From Piromyces finnis (taxonomy: Eukaryota; Neocallimastigomycota; Neocallimastigomycetes; Neocallimastigales; Neocallimastigaceae): a stretch of DNA of 64,000 nt. A program made the position numbers and the translations under genes. Of this stretch, positions 1 to 10,608 are shown one piece after another. The stretch's first letter is position 1. Each line of letters opens with the position of its first letter. Under the pieces are notes generated by a model. That model searched no databases. It was not told the origin of the DNA and worked only from the letters and a program-made list of their open reading frames with translations. The stretch is taken from assembly GCA_002104945.1 (NCBI GenBank), contig MCFH01000076.1:62001-126000 (forward strand), in the 5' to 3' direction.

Positions 1-354
1 ATTCAACGTTGATTATAATTCTACATATGAAAAGGAATTAAACAGCGTTGTGAAAGTAAAAATTTCAAATAAAAATTATAAAAAGGTTGTAAAATCTAAA
101 GGAAGCTTTAGTATGTGGATGCTAGATTCAGGAGCATCAGTACACTTTACAAATAATATTAAATTATTACATAAAATTAAAAGGCATAAAGAACCAATTT
201 ACTACGCAGATGATGAAGTTGGTTATTCCACACATATAGGAAATTTAAAATGTTATTTTAATAAAGAACAAATAATTTTAAATAATGTCCTATATGTTCC
301 AGATATTAAAAGAAATTTGATATCTATTTCAAATTTTGTTAAAGAAGGCCTTAG

Positions 355-970
355 TGTAATGGCGACACGGAAAGAATAGATTAGGATATCTATTCTATTA
401 CAATAACACTAAATTTAAAATAAAAATAAAAATTGTTTTATTAAAAAATATCTTTTATTATAATAGAAATTTATTAATAACAATTACATCAATAAAATGA
501 TGAAAAATATCTTCTATTTATATTTTTCCTAAATACATTTATATTATATTATAACTATTTATTTCTTATATATTATTATTTAAAATCTACACTAAAATCT
601 TAATTATTAATAAATATTTAAACTATAACTATTTTTAGTAAAATACAATTGGCAATTCAAATTAAGTACTATTCAATTTGAATATGTGCCCATGTATTAT
701 TGATATATTAACCATTTATTATTTATATATTATTTATCTATTTCTATGAAAAAAACAATACTAAAACTAGGGATTTAAATTGAGAATTTTAATTTACTTG
801 TTAAACATTAAAAATAAATTAATAATTTATTTTGTTTTAAACTTTAATTATTAATAAATAAATTATGTCTCATTTTCTTTTTCTGAATATAATTTGTGTA
901 ACTTAAACAATAATACTTATGGCTTAAGTTACATTAAAGATATCAAGTTGAGGCGTTTGATATCTTTACA
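355..970 (-). mobile_element. Solo LTR, family C, in copia protease (TSD cttag)
   Basis: This 616-bp TG...CA unit begins TGTAATGGCGACACGG and ends GATATCTTTACA. It is flanked by identical 5-bp copies cttag (350-354 and 971-975). It is the reverse complement of the family C LTR seen at 3559-4148 and at the 3' end of the gypsy3 element. The copia reading frame resumes directly after the right duplication. Confidence 0.93.
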
Positions 971-1197
971 CTTAGCGTAAATTTTAAAAATATAAATAAT
1001 GCTGCTACAACATTTATTCAAGATAAAAACAAAAATAACAATATGTATCAAGAGAAGATAAACATAATGTATTTAATGTTTATATATCAAAAACTAAATT
1101 ATTTAACTACCATATACAAAATCCAATGCATTGTTATTCTATTAGGAAGTTAAATAATGACGAAAAATTACATCTTTAGCATAGAAGACTAGGTCAT

Positions 1198-1858
1198 TGT
1201 AAAGATATAAAATATATCTTTAAATTATTTAATAATTAATTAATAATTATTAAATAATAATTTTGATATTTTAATGAAATTTTATGGAATAATTAAATAA
1301 AGATCAATTTTAAAATATCAAAGTTGGAAATAAAATTTGGTTAAATATTTAAATTAATGGATAATTAAATTTAAATATTTTAAATATTCAAATTAAATCT
1401 TAAAAAGTTTTTATTTAATTAAAATTAGTATAATAACTTTAGCGTAGTTTTAAATTAGCATTTCTTAATAGTAGATATATAATAAATAGAATTATTAATA
1501 TTTAATTAATAAAGTAATACATGGACTGTATTCAATTTGTAATTTACTCAAATTGAATCAAAGGTGTATTTAATTAGTTTTAGTTTAGTTTTATTATTTT
1601 ATTATTTAATTAAATGTATAATTAAATAGAACAGTATATTAAAATATATTTTACAAAAAATATAAATACATGTAAAATTTCGTAATTAAAACGATGTGAT
1701 TGTTATTGACTATAATTTAGTTAATAACTAAATAAAAGTTAATAAAAGAGAATTATAAATAAATTTTGTTTTTGTTTTTATTTTTTATTTTATTTTGTGT
1801 TTTTGTTTTATTGTAAAAATTTTATAATCTGTTTTAATTTTTTTATAAAACTTTTACA
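1198..1858 (+). mobile_element. Solo LTR, family B, in copia integrase N-region (TSD gtcat)
   Basis: This 661-bp unit runs from TGTAAAGATATAAAATATATC to AAACTTTTACA. It is flanked by gtcat at 1193-1197 and 1859-1863. The interrupted copia sequence reads across the junction as RRLGH then FHAKS, the conserved GAG-pre-integrase motif. Confidence 0.93.
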
Positions 1859-2045
1859 GTCATTTTCATGCAAAAAGTATTGAAAATAAATTATTAAATA
1901 TAAACATTAAAGATATTTGCGAAACATGTTCATTATCAAAATTAAAAAATCAACCATATTATAGTTCTACTAATAAAAGTACAGAAATACTTCAATTAGT
2001 ACATACTAATATAGTTGGACCCATAAACGCGTCGTCTATATATAG

Positions 2046-3505
2046 TGTAAAATACTAATCTTAAAACAGATTATATATTTAACAATAAAACAACTAAACA
2101 CAAAAAACGAAAAAAAAATAAAAGAATATTTTTTTTCACAAATTATTACTCTATTAATTATTGAAATTAAAAATAACAATTACATTGATTTAACAAACAA
2201 AAATCACATGTATTTATATTTTTTCATAATTATATTCTAATATATTATTGTAAAGATATAAAGTATATCTTTAAATTATTTAATAATTAATTAATAATTA
2301 TTGAATAATAATTTTGATATTTTAATAAAAAAAAAATTGTTTATAAAATTTATTGTATAAATTTTATGGAATAATTAAATAAAGATTAATTTTAAAATAT
2401 CAAAGTTACAAATGAAATTTGGATAAATGTTTAAATTAATGGATAATTAAATTTAAATATTTTAAATATTCAAATTAAATCTTAAAAAGTTTTTATTTAA
2501 TTAAAATTAGTTTAATAACTTTAGCGTAGTTTGAAATTAGCATTTTTAATTATAAATATATAATAAATAGTATTGTTAATATTTAATTAATATATAGGTA
2601 ATACATGGACTGTATTCAATTTGCAGTTTACTCAAATTGAATCAAAAGTGTATTTAATTAGTTTTAGTTTAGTTTTATTATTTTATTATTTAATTAAATT
2701 AGTATTAAATTAGTTTTGTTTATTTTATATTGAATATATGTATAATTAAATAGAATAGTATATTAAAATATAATTTACGAAAAATATAAATGCATGTAAA
2801 ATTTCTTGATTAAAACGATGTAATTGTTATTGACTATTATTTAGTTAATAACTAAATAAAATTAATAAAAGAGATATTTTTAAATAGATTTTGTTTTTCT
2901 TGTTTCTTTTTATTTATTTCGTGTTTTATGTTTTATTGTAAAATTTTATAATCTGTTTTTTTATAAATTTTTACAATTATTCTATTTAAATAAACATATA
3001 TTTAATATAAAATAAACAAAACTAATATAGTTAAATAATAAAATAATAAAGCTAAATTAAAACTAATTCATTATACTTTTAATTCAATTTGAGTAAACTC
3101 AAAATTGAATAAAGCCCATGTATTATCTATAATTATTTTAATATTATTAATACTATTCATTATATATTTCCTATTGAAATATAAACAAATCTATTTTTTA
3201 AACTAAGTTAAAATTATTAAGCTATTCTAAAATTAAATAAAAAGTATTTAAAAACATTTTGAATATTTAAAATATTTAAAATATTTGAAATATTTGAAAT
3301 ATTTAAATTTATTTAAAATTCTTTTATTCCTTAAATTTAAATATTTATCTTAATTTAAATATAATGGAATTATTATAAAATAATTTACTATTAAATTATT
3401 CCATAAAATTTATTTTAAAACTTTATAATTATTTTTATTAAGTTTTAATTTATTATTTAATAATTAACTATTAATTATTAAATAATCTAAAGATATATCT
3501 TTACA
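2046..3505 (-). mobile_element. Solo LTR, family B, reverse, itself interrupted (TSD tatag)
   Basis: The unit begins TGTAAAATACTAATC and ends AGATATATCTTTACA, with tatag at 2041-2045 and 3506-3510. It matches the reverse complement of the LTR at 16774-17565. Removing the nested LTR at 2249-2975 and one 5-bp duplication leaves about 728 bp, the family's normal length. Confidence 0.92.
2249..2975 (+). mobile_element. Solo LTR, family B, nested inside another B LTR (TSD attat)
   Basis: This 727-bp unit runs from TGTAAAGATATAAAG to TTTTTACA and is flanked by attat at 2244-2248 and 2976-2980. It is a close copy of the solo LTR at 33480-34199. It lies in the opposite orientation inside the older family B LTR, so it is the younger insertion. 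Confidence 0.93.
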
Positions 3506-3558
3506 TATAGTAACCATTATTTTATTACTTTTTTAGATAATTATTCAAGATATGGATA

Positions 3559-4148
3559 TGTAAAGATATCAAGCGCCACAAATTGATATCTTTAATGCAA
3601 CTTAAGACATAAACATTATTGTTTAAGTTACACAAATTATATTACAGAAAAAGAAAATGGAACATAATTTATTTATTAATAATTAAAGTTTAAACCAAAA
3701 TAAATTATTAATTTATTTTTAATGTTTAACAAATAAATTAAATTTCTCAATTTAAATCCCTAGTTTTAGTATTGTTTTGTAATAGAAATAAATATATAGT
3801 ATATAATTATTGAATGATTAATATATTAATAATACATGGGCACATATTCAAATTGAATAGTACTTAATTTGAATTACCAATTGTATTTTACTAAAAATAG
3901 TTAAGATTTTAGTGTAGATTTTAAATAATAATATATATATATAATAAATAGTTATAATATAATATAAATGTATTTAGGAAAAATATAAATAGAAGATATT
4001 TTTCATCATTTTATCGATGTAATTGTTATTAATAAATTTCTATTATAATAAAAGACATTTTTTTTAAAAACAATTTAATTTATTTTAAATTTAGTGTTAT
4101 TGTAATAGAATAAATACCCTAATTTATTCTTTTCGTATTTATATTACA
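3559..4148 (+). mobile_element. Solo LTR, family C, in copia integrase core (TSD ggata/ggatg)
   Basis: This 590-bp unit begins TGTAAAGATATCAAGCG and ends TATTTATATTACA. Flanks are ggata (3554-3558) and ggatg (4149-4153), one mismatch, as expected after drift. The copia integrase core reads up to the left junction as SRYGY. The LTR carries TATAAATA followed by GTAATTGTTATT (about 4019-4030), the putative transcript 5' end. Confidence 0.88.
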
Positions 4149-5036
4149 GGATGGGTATTTTTATAAAAAATAAAAGTGACGTGCTTAACGCGTTTAAAAC
4201 ATGGTATAATAAAGTTACCAATGAATTCAAAAGAAATATCACATATTTATGAAGTGATAATGGTACAGAATATAAATCATTAAATTTTAAAAAATTTTGT
4301 GATATTCATGGTATCATATAACAATTTACTGTACCATATAATCCACAACAAAATAAACGCGCTGAAAGGTTTAATGGAGTTTTAATCCATGCAGCTACCA
4401 CTATGTTACAAGATGCCAAATTATGTTGAAGGTTCTGGGAAGATGCAGTTAGAACTGCTAATATATTCACAATAGGCTACCTCATAATGGTAATGATTTA
4501 AAAGTACCTTATGAAATGTTATATAAAAACTCAGTGGATTACAACAAATTTCGTGTTTTTGGTTGTAAAGTGTTACATCTTAAACGTAACACAGAAAAAC
4601 ATAAATATGAAAGTACATTTCTACCTGGTATCTTTATTGGCTATAATGATAACTCTACTAGATTTAAAATTTATGATTTAAATTCATTTAAAATTGTCAT
4701 CAAAATAGTTGTAGAATTTCTCGAAGACCAAAAAGGTAATTTTAACTTTGATGATAATATCAAAAATATCAATTTCATTGATTATGATTCATTAATAAAT
4801 GAAATGGAGGGGGACGATAACGAAAGTCTTCAACAGGACATAGAAATTAACATATCATCAAATATTAATAACAATAATATTTCAAATAATTTAAATAAAA
4901 TAAATTATAATGGCAACAATAATTATATCGACATTAGCAATAATAATAATAACAATATAGAAAATAAAATTAATGATAATTAAATGAAAATAATATTTTA
5001 AATAAAAACAATATTACCATTTAATTTTTTATCATT

Positions 5037-5118
5037 CGTCAGCTGCAGGGTTTGAACCTGCGCGGGCAAAGCCCATCAGATTTCAAGTCTGACTCCTTAA
5101 CCACTCGGACAAACTGAC
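5037..5118 (-). tRNA. tRNA-Ser (anticodon UGA)
   Basis: The minus strand folds as a class II tRNA of 82 nt with no intron. Its acceptor stem GTCAGTT pairs with AGCTGAC (one wobble) and the discriminator base is G. The anticodon stem is TCAGA/TCTGA around loop CTTGAAA, giving anticodon TGA. It has a long serine-type variable arm (GGGC/GCCC) and a T arm with GGTTCAAACCC. The A and B boxes are intact. The copia relic ends 54 bp beyond its 3' end. LTR insertions lie 12 and 15 bp upstream of its 5' end. Confidence 0.96.
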
Positions 5119-5130
5119 ATTTTCTTGTTC

Positions 5131-5747
5131 TGTCACAATAACATATATAAAAATTTAAAAAATTTGGACACATGGAAAAAATTAAAAATTTTTTTAAAAT
5201 TTGAAAATTTGAAAATTTGAAAAAATTTATTTTTTAAATTTTTATTAAAAAATTTCAAAGTATAAAATTTCTAATATTTGAAATTATTAAATTTTTAAAA
5301 TTATTAAAATTTTATTATTAAAAATTTTATTTTAAATTTATTAACTATTTACAATAATTATATTAATTATTAATTTATAAAAATTAAATATTTTATAATT
5401 AGACAATAATTAATTAAAATTAAAAAATGTAATAATTAAAATTGTTCATGTATAAAAAGAACAAAAATTGACAAAAATTACGAAGCTTTAGCGTTAGTAA
5501 TTTTTTAACTTAAAGTTAATAAAATTTATAAACTCCTATAAAACCTAAAACTTTAAAAATTTTAATATTTTTAATAACTTAATATATGCTGATATTAAGT
5601 TATTGCTAAAATAAAAATATTATTTAAATTTCTTTATATAAATATTATTAGCTTTACGCCTTCAATAGGAAAGCGTATTATATTTATTAATTAATATAAC
5701 TAGTGTGCTTACCACACTTTTCTTTAATAAAAAATCGCTTTTTGACA
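5131..5747. mobile_element. Solo LTR, family D, 12 bp upstream of tRNA-Ser (TSD tgttc)
   Basis: This 617-bp unit begins TGTCACAATAACATATA and ends GCTTTTTGACA. It is flanked by tgttc at 5126-5130 and 5748-5752. A reverse-complement copy is at 26519-27065. The insertion point is 12 bp upstream of the mature 5' end of the tRNA, where Pol III would initiate. Confidence 0.92.
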
Positions 5748-5755
5748 TGTTCTTT

Positions 5756-6516
5756 TGATACAAGATGCATAGAAAAATATAATATTTTAAATATTTTATG
5801 AATAATATCTAATCCTTTTATAAATTGTATATCAATTACTAATGATAATAATAATTAAACTATATTAGTATAAATTATTATGACGCAAATGTTACACATA
5901 CATTAGAATAATTAGTTACACAAGAAAGGAAAAGATATAAAAAGAGAGTGTTAAAGCAGAAGATATCGAGAGAGAGAACTTTTCATTTATAAATAATATT
6001 TGATATTTTAGTTTTAAGTATTAGTTTTATTTTATTTTATTTTTATATTAATAGTTTTAGTTTAAGTTAGTTTTAGGTTAATAATTACGTATTTAGTATT
6101 TATTATATTTCCTTCAGTTTAAATATTAGTTATAAAAGAAAAGAATATTTATTGTTTATTTTTACTATTTCAGAAAAGTTATATTTTATCATTAATAATA
6201 CTTTCATCAACATATTTTTATATTTACACATTATATTTAATTATTTATATTTATTCAATAATAACTTTCGATCCTATTAGTATTGAATGTTATTAATGTT
6301 ATAATCATAATAATAATAATAATTAAATAAAGAATCTTTAAACCAAAATCTATTTAATTATATTATTATAAAATTTATTATTTTTATTATTTATTTTTAT
6401 TATTATAAAATAGAAATAAATACAATATTAACTAATATATTATTCATATATCATTCCCTATTGCTAACGTTCATAATTATATTTTATTTATGGTGTTTTT
6501 GAAATATATTGCATCA
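5756..6516 (+). repeat. Repeat G, LTR-like unit fused to the F LTR
   Basis: This 761-bp unit begins TGATACAAGATGCATAG and ends ATTGCATCA. A second copy at 22003-22773 is likewise followed by ctt and the F LTR start. The ends look LTR-like (TGATAC/GCATCA). Because both copies share the junction with F, the unit was joined to F before the second copy arose. The left flank tcttt (5751-5755) resembles tcttg after the distal F LTR (21166-21170), so it may be an insertion near the edge of the 5' LTR. Confidence 0.6.
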
Positions 6517-6519
6517 CTT

Positions 6520-7320
6520 TGATAAATAATGAAATTAATAAATATAAAATTATTATTATACCTGATTTTTAAGTTAACCCTAAAAGTAACTTAAAACAAG
6601 TTATAGTTTAATTAAGTACTTTACCAAAATTCTAAAATAAAATTAATCCTAAACACTGCATATGTTTTGATTATTGAAAGAAAATAATAAACTTTAATTA
6701 ATAGAGATCAAAATATATAACTTTTGTTAAATTAATTGTTAAATTAAATATTTAATAACTTCGTTAGTAAATTACACTTTAAAAGTAAACAAATATAATA
6801 ATTCATGTTATAAAATAATATAATTAAACACCTTTATTAAAATACTAAAAATAATTATTACTTTAATTAATTGTAAAATAAACAACTTTTTATATTCTTT
6901 AACTTTTAATTATTTCTTTTATTGTTATTTCTAATTACTTTTATTGTAAATAGTTATTAATTTTATTGTTTTAATGTAAATAGTTTAAATCTAAAAGAAA
7001 ATATAAATACATGTAAATATTCTTATTTTAATCATTATTATTATTATTAATAAAGAAATATTATATAGTTAGATTAATATTTATAATTTTAATAATTACT
7101 TTTATACTTAAATAAATAAAATTTTAAATATTTAAATATTAGAAAAACAAGTGTTTCTAATAAAACAATTTAGTGTTTTAACAAAACAATTTTATTAATT
7201 TTTATAAAAACGATTTTAAATCTTAATCAATATAACTTATATAGTTATAACAAAAGATATAATATAATAATCACTTTTTGAAGTAAAATTCAAAATTAAG
7301 ATTATTATCAAATTATATCA
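6520..7320 (+). repeat. 5' LTR of element F
   Basis: The LTR begins TGATAAATAATGAAATT and ends AAATTATATCA. It is the same length (801 bp) as the copy at 20365-21165 and nearly identical to it by eye. It is immediately followed by a spacer A and a TGG primer-binding site. Confidence 0.9.
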
Positions 7321-7321
7321 A

Positions 7322-7338
7322 TGGTCCTTCGAACCGGA
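7322..7338 (+). promoter_or_regulatory. Primer-binding site of element F, tRNA-Tyr type
   Basis: TGGTCCTTCGAACCGGA starts two bases after the LTR end. Eukaryotic tRNA-Tyr ends in CCGGCTCGAAGGA plus CCA, so this matches its 3' end with one difference. The tRNA identity rests on remembered eukaryotic tRNA-Tyr sequence; the host tRNA-Tyr gene is not in this window. Confidence 0.8.
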
Positions 7339-7923
7339 GAATCAAAATAAGGTAAATATATAAATTTTCTTTATATAAAAATTTCATATAGAATAGTAAA
7401 ATATTCTATGAAATTAATTAAATAACCAAGTTATAATAGTATAGAATAGATAGTTAATAGAATAGTTAAATATTCTCAATATTTTATCTATTTAGAAATT
7501 ATAACTTATTAAATAATAAAATAATATTAAAATAATAAATCAATATTCAATATTGAAATATTATTTAAATATTATTAAATCAATATTAAAATAAAATAAA
7601 TAAATTATAATACTTAATAGTATAGTATTAATATAGTACATTGATATATAAACATTATATATTAGATAAAATATATAGATATTTTAAATAAGAAAAGAAT
7701 TAAAAAAAAAAAAAAAATAGTATAGAAAAATTATTAGATAAATAGATTGATAATATTATAAATAAGATAGTTGAAAGAATTAATTATAATAATAAAATAG
7801 GTATATATACATTAGATATATATACATAAAAATAAATATATAATAAAAATAAATCAAAATAATAATAAATAAAGATTTAAGTATATATATATAAAAAATA
7901 TATATACACCAAACAAACCAAAA

Positions 7924-7954
<31 letters not shown>

Positions 7955-8553
7955 ATAAAACTTTATAAATAAAAATACTTGTAAAAATATACTAGGAGCG
8001 TATAGAGCTCATATACAGAGTTTCAGTGTATAATTAACTAGTTTCAGTTGGTTAGAAACTATAGCTGTTAATCACTGAAGTATTTGTAAAAGTAGGACGA
8101 GTGTGAATAGCACGCTTACTTGGGGGAAGGGATTGTTAGTGTGATAAAAAGCACGCAATACAGGACTCTCAAGTTGAATACTTTTGTGAACTCTGGCGAA
8201 TAAGGAACTTTAGTCACCGAAGGCTAAAGGTTTGTCGTGAAGGTAAAGCGACATAAAAATATATAGTTTAAATTTATTTTGAGGTCTAGTATATCACCTC
8301 TAGTTAGTAGCTTTTGCCGGTTAATTAAATTGTTGTAAGGCACTAAAAAGCGAAAAATAAATCCTGTAAATAAAGTTTTATATTTAATTATTTTTTTTTA
8401 AAAAAAGAAAAAGAAATACATAAATTATAATTATAAATTAATAATTATAATTTATAAATTAAAGATAAAAATTATTTAATTATAAAATATAATCATCGGT
8501 CAAATAAAATTAAAAGTATTGTTATAAATTTTAAATAATAAAAGCAATAATAT
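7339..8553 (+). other. Element F leader, proximal part, non-coding
   Basis: No ORF is credible here. Most is AT-rich, with an (A)n run near 7919-7946. Bases 7990-8350 are unusually mixed in composition (for example ggagcgtatagagctc and gcacgcttacttgggggaaggg). This looks like a structured or once-functional leader of the element RNA. The leader resumes at 14027 after the nested chromovirus. Confidence 0.5.
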
Positions 8554-8922
8554 TGTAATGAGGTATATCTAATGATAAGGGTTAGACTAGAAAATCATTA
8601 AGGTTAGATTAATGAAAATTTCATAATTATATTTTTATAACCAATCATTAAGTAATTAATTCACTTATCAAATTGTATTAAAAAAAAAAAATAATTTTCA
8701 TGTATAAAAGAGAGAATAAGAAAGATAAAATAGTTCTTTAGTGTTTTTATTAATAATTAATAAAAATTAGTTTTTTTTGTTTCGTCTTTAGTTTGATAAT
8801 ACACTGACCTAGCGAGTTAGTCGTATTATAATAATAAATTTAATAAATAAACATTATTAAAAAAATTACATATATATTTGATACATTAGAGTGTGTGTTT
8901 ATTATTATAATATTTCGTTACA
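8554..8922 (+). repeat. 5' LTR of chromovirus 1
   Basis: A 369-bp unit from TGTAATGAGGTATATC to TATTTCGTTACA. It contains TATAAAAG at 8703-8710 and, about 37 bp downstream, AGTGTTTTTATT (8740-8751), which is complementary to the primer-binding region. Confidence 0.95.
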
Positions 8923-8933
8923 ATAAAAACACT
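8922..8933 (+). promoter_or_regulatory. Self-priming primer-binding site of chromovirus 1
   Basis: AATAAAAACACT begins at the last base of the LTR. It is the exact 12-nt reverse complement of AGTGTTTTTATT at 8740-8751, near the predicted transcript 5' end. No TGG-type tRNA primer site is present. In Tf1 of fission yeast and in sushi elements, the mRNA 5' end folds back to prime reverse transcription in this way. Confidence 0.82.
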
Positions 8934-8991
8934 CTAAGAAAAAGATCGCTACCTCAGTGCCTCGTTTATTTGCTTACTTCTAATTTTTTTT

Positions 8992-10608
8992 ATGGATAAC
9001 TCTGCTGATTTGAAGAACGGTTTTGATGGCAACCGTCGCTACCTGAAGGGATTCTTAGCCAAAATGGACATGATCTTTATGATCCATCCTGAAATAGGAA
9101 GGGACGATGGAGAAAAGGTCTTCTACGTCGTTAGTCGCCTCTACGGGGATGCAATGAATTGGGCTGCTACCTTGATTAACAACCATGATCCTTGCTTACA
9201 GGATTATGGCGCCTTTGTTGGAAAGCTGAAGGCTGCTTTTGGTTTTCAGGATATGGTCTATACTGCCAACCAAAAGCTCAAGAAGATCAAACAACATGGC
9301 CTATCCAATACTCAAGAGTATATCAAGGAATTTAACTACTATGCTGATGAATCCACTTGGAATGAACAAGCCAAGATGGATGCTTTTGTTGATGGGTTGG
9401 ACGATAGAATCGCCACCCATATCCTTCAGATGTTTCCTGGCCCCTCTACCTTGATAAACTTACAAACAATAGCCAGTCGTATAGGAAGTAGATTGGCATG
9501 CCACCAAGAGGAAATAAACAGAAGATCCAATAGAAGTTTCCGTTCTAAACAAAGCTTCCAATCCCGCTCCTCAGAAAGATCTACAAGTAAATCCACTCAG
9601 CCCAAGAAGGAAAATAATTTTGGCCCCATTTCAAGTGAAGAACGTAGCCGCCGAATGAAAGAGAATCTCTGCTTATATTGTGGTAAACCTGGTCACCGAT
9701 TATCTGAATGCCCTATTAGAACCAAAAAGGAAAACCATACTAATAATGCTGGGGTCCATGTTTTGAATGAACAAAAAAAATCCACTCGACTTTCGGATAA
9801 CTCCTCTTTACCTCAAACTGTTATCGATGTTGATGTTGTTCTTCCATACAAATCTGTCGGAACTAAAGTTCTCTTAGATAGTGGTTCACAATTCTGTTTG
9901 ATAGACCACGCCTTTGTTAAGGCCCATGAGATCCCTATAATTACCAAAGTAAAATGCCCACAAATTATAGGTATCGGAGGTCACCAAAAGATTATCGGCC
10001 AGACTTGGCCTATAACTGTGGAACACATGAATCACTCATGCCAGTTACAATTTTACGTCGTAGAATTGCCTTCTTACTGTTGTATTCTTGGCTCTGATTG
10101 GCTAGCCCTTCACAATCCGACAATCAATTTTGCTAGTAAGGACGTTTCCTATCATTCTGAATACTGTAAGGAAAATTGCTTAAGGAAAGAATCTGCTAGC
10201 TCTACCACTTCTGAACTCGAAGACCAATCGAAGGACGAAATGTCAGTTGGAAATACACCTGAATACCCTTTCAATGTATTCACTTGTTTAGAAGAACCTG
10301 AAGTTGAGTCACCCCAAATTCCAATTCACTACTCTCAACACTCCAAAGTGTTCGAGGAAAGGCTCGCTGATAAACTCCCTCCTCATCGCCCGTACGACTG
10401 TGAGATCAACCTGAGACCAAATAGCAACTTGTTTTATGGTCCAATCTACCGACTTACTGAGAAAGAATCAAAGGTATTAGAAGAAACCATTAATGAAAAT
10501 TTAAAAAGGGGTTTATCCGCAAATCCAAATCGCCAGCTGGTGCTCCCGTTCTGTTTGTCCCGAAGAAGAGTGGAGAACTTCGTATGTGTATCGACTACCG
10601 CCGCTTGA
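8992..10608 (+). CDS. Chromovirus 1 Gag-protease and start of RT (frame 1)
   Basis: The 538-codon ORF starts at an ATG 70 bp inside the LTR. The capsid-like region includes [12 protein letters not shown], then an Arg/Ser-rich linker. A CCHC zinc knuckle [14 protein letters not shown] lies near residue 228. The aspartic protease has [12 protein letters not shown] near residue 293 and ILGSDWL near 368. The frame then enters the RT lead-in ([23 protein letters not shown]). After residue about 505 it loses homology, because the RT continues in the -1 frame from about 10507. The homologous intact element at 38739-42974 encodes all of this as one ORF, so the C-terminal 30 or so residues here are out of frame. 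Confidence 0.9.
   Translation: MDNSADLKNGFDGNRRYLKGFLAKMDMIFMIHPEIGRDDGEKVFYVVSRLYGDAMNWAATLINNHDPCLQDYGAFVGKLKAAFGFQDMVYTANQKLKKIKQHGLSNTQEYIKEFNYYADESTWNEQAKMDAFVDGLDDRIATHILQMFPGPSTLINLQTIASRIGSRLACHQEEINRRSNRSFRSKQSFQSRSSERSTSKSTQPKKENNFGPISSEERSRRMKENLCLYCGKPGHRLSECPIRTKKENHTNNAGVHVLNEQKKSTRLSDNSSLPQTVIDVDVVLPYKSVGTKVLLDSGSQFCLIDHAFVKAHEIPIITKVKCPQIIGIGGHQKIIGQTWPITVEHMNHSCQLQFYVVELPSYCCILGSDWLALHNPTINFASKDVSYHSEYCKENCLRKESASSTTSELEDQSKDEMSVGNTPEYPFNVFTCLEEPEVESPQIPIHYSQHSKVFEERLADKLPPHRPYDCEINLRPNSNLFYGPIYRLTEKESKVLEETINENLKRGLSANPNRQLVLPFCLSRRRVENFVCVSTTAA

Larger units (their letters stand above)
50..4983 (+). pseudogene. Ty1/copia pol relic (protease to integrase), riddled with solo LTRs
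   Basis: A decayed copia polyprotein is readable in pieces at 50-354, 971-1197, 1859-2045, 3506-3558 and 4149-4983. The protease begins with WMLDSGASVHF near 115. The integrase entry region reads LGH/FHAKS across the insertion at 1198-1858, then CETCSLSKLKNQPYYS and VHTNIVGP. Core fragments include SDNGTEYKSLNFKKF and ERFNGVL. The integrase tail gives FRVFGCKVLHLKR and FIGYNDNSTRFKIYDL, followed by an Asn-rich stretch that stops at 4983. In-frame stops (for example TAG for Trp in the LH-W-H motif near 1179) and five insertions show it is dead. No copia reverse transcriptase follows, so the 3' part is lost. The window begins inside the element. The family assignment is confident; the exact breakpoints of degenerate segments are not. 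Confidence 0.88.

Noticed and set aside
2046-3505. MITE or foldback DNA transposon, because of the TGTAAAGATAT...ATATCTTTACA ends
   Set aside because: 5-bp duplications, TG...CA termini, an internal TATA box and family members at full-element ends show these are LTRs.
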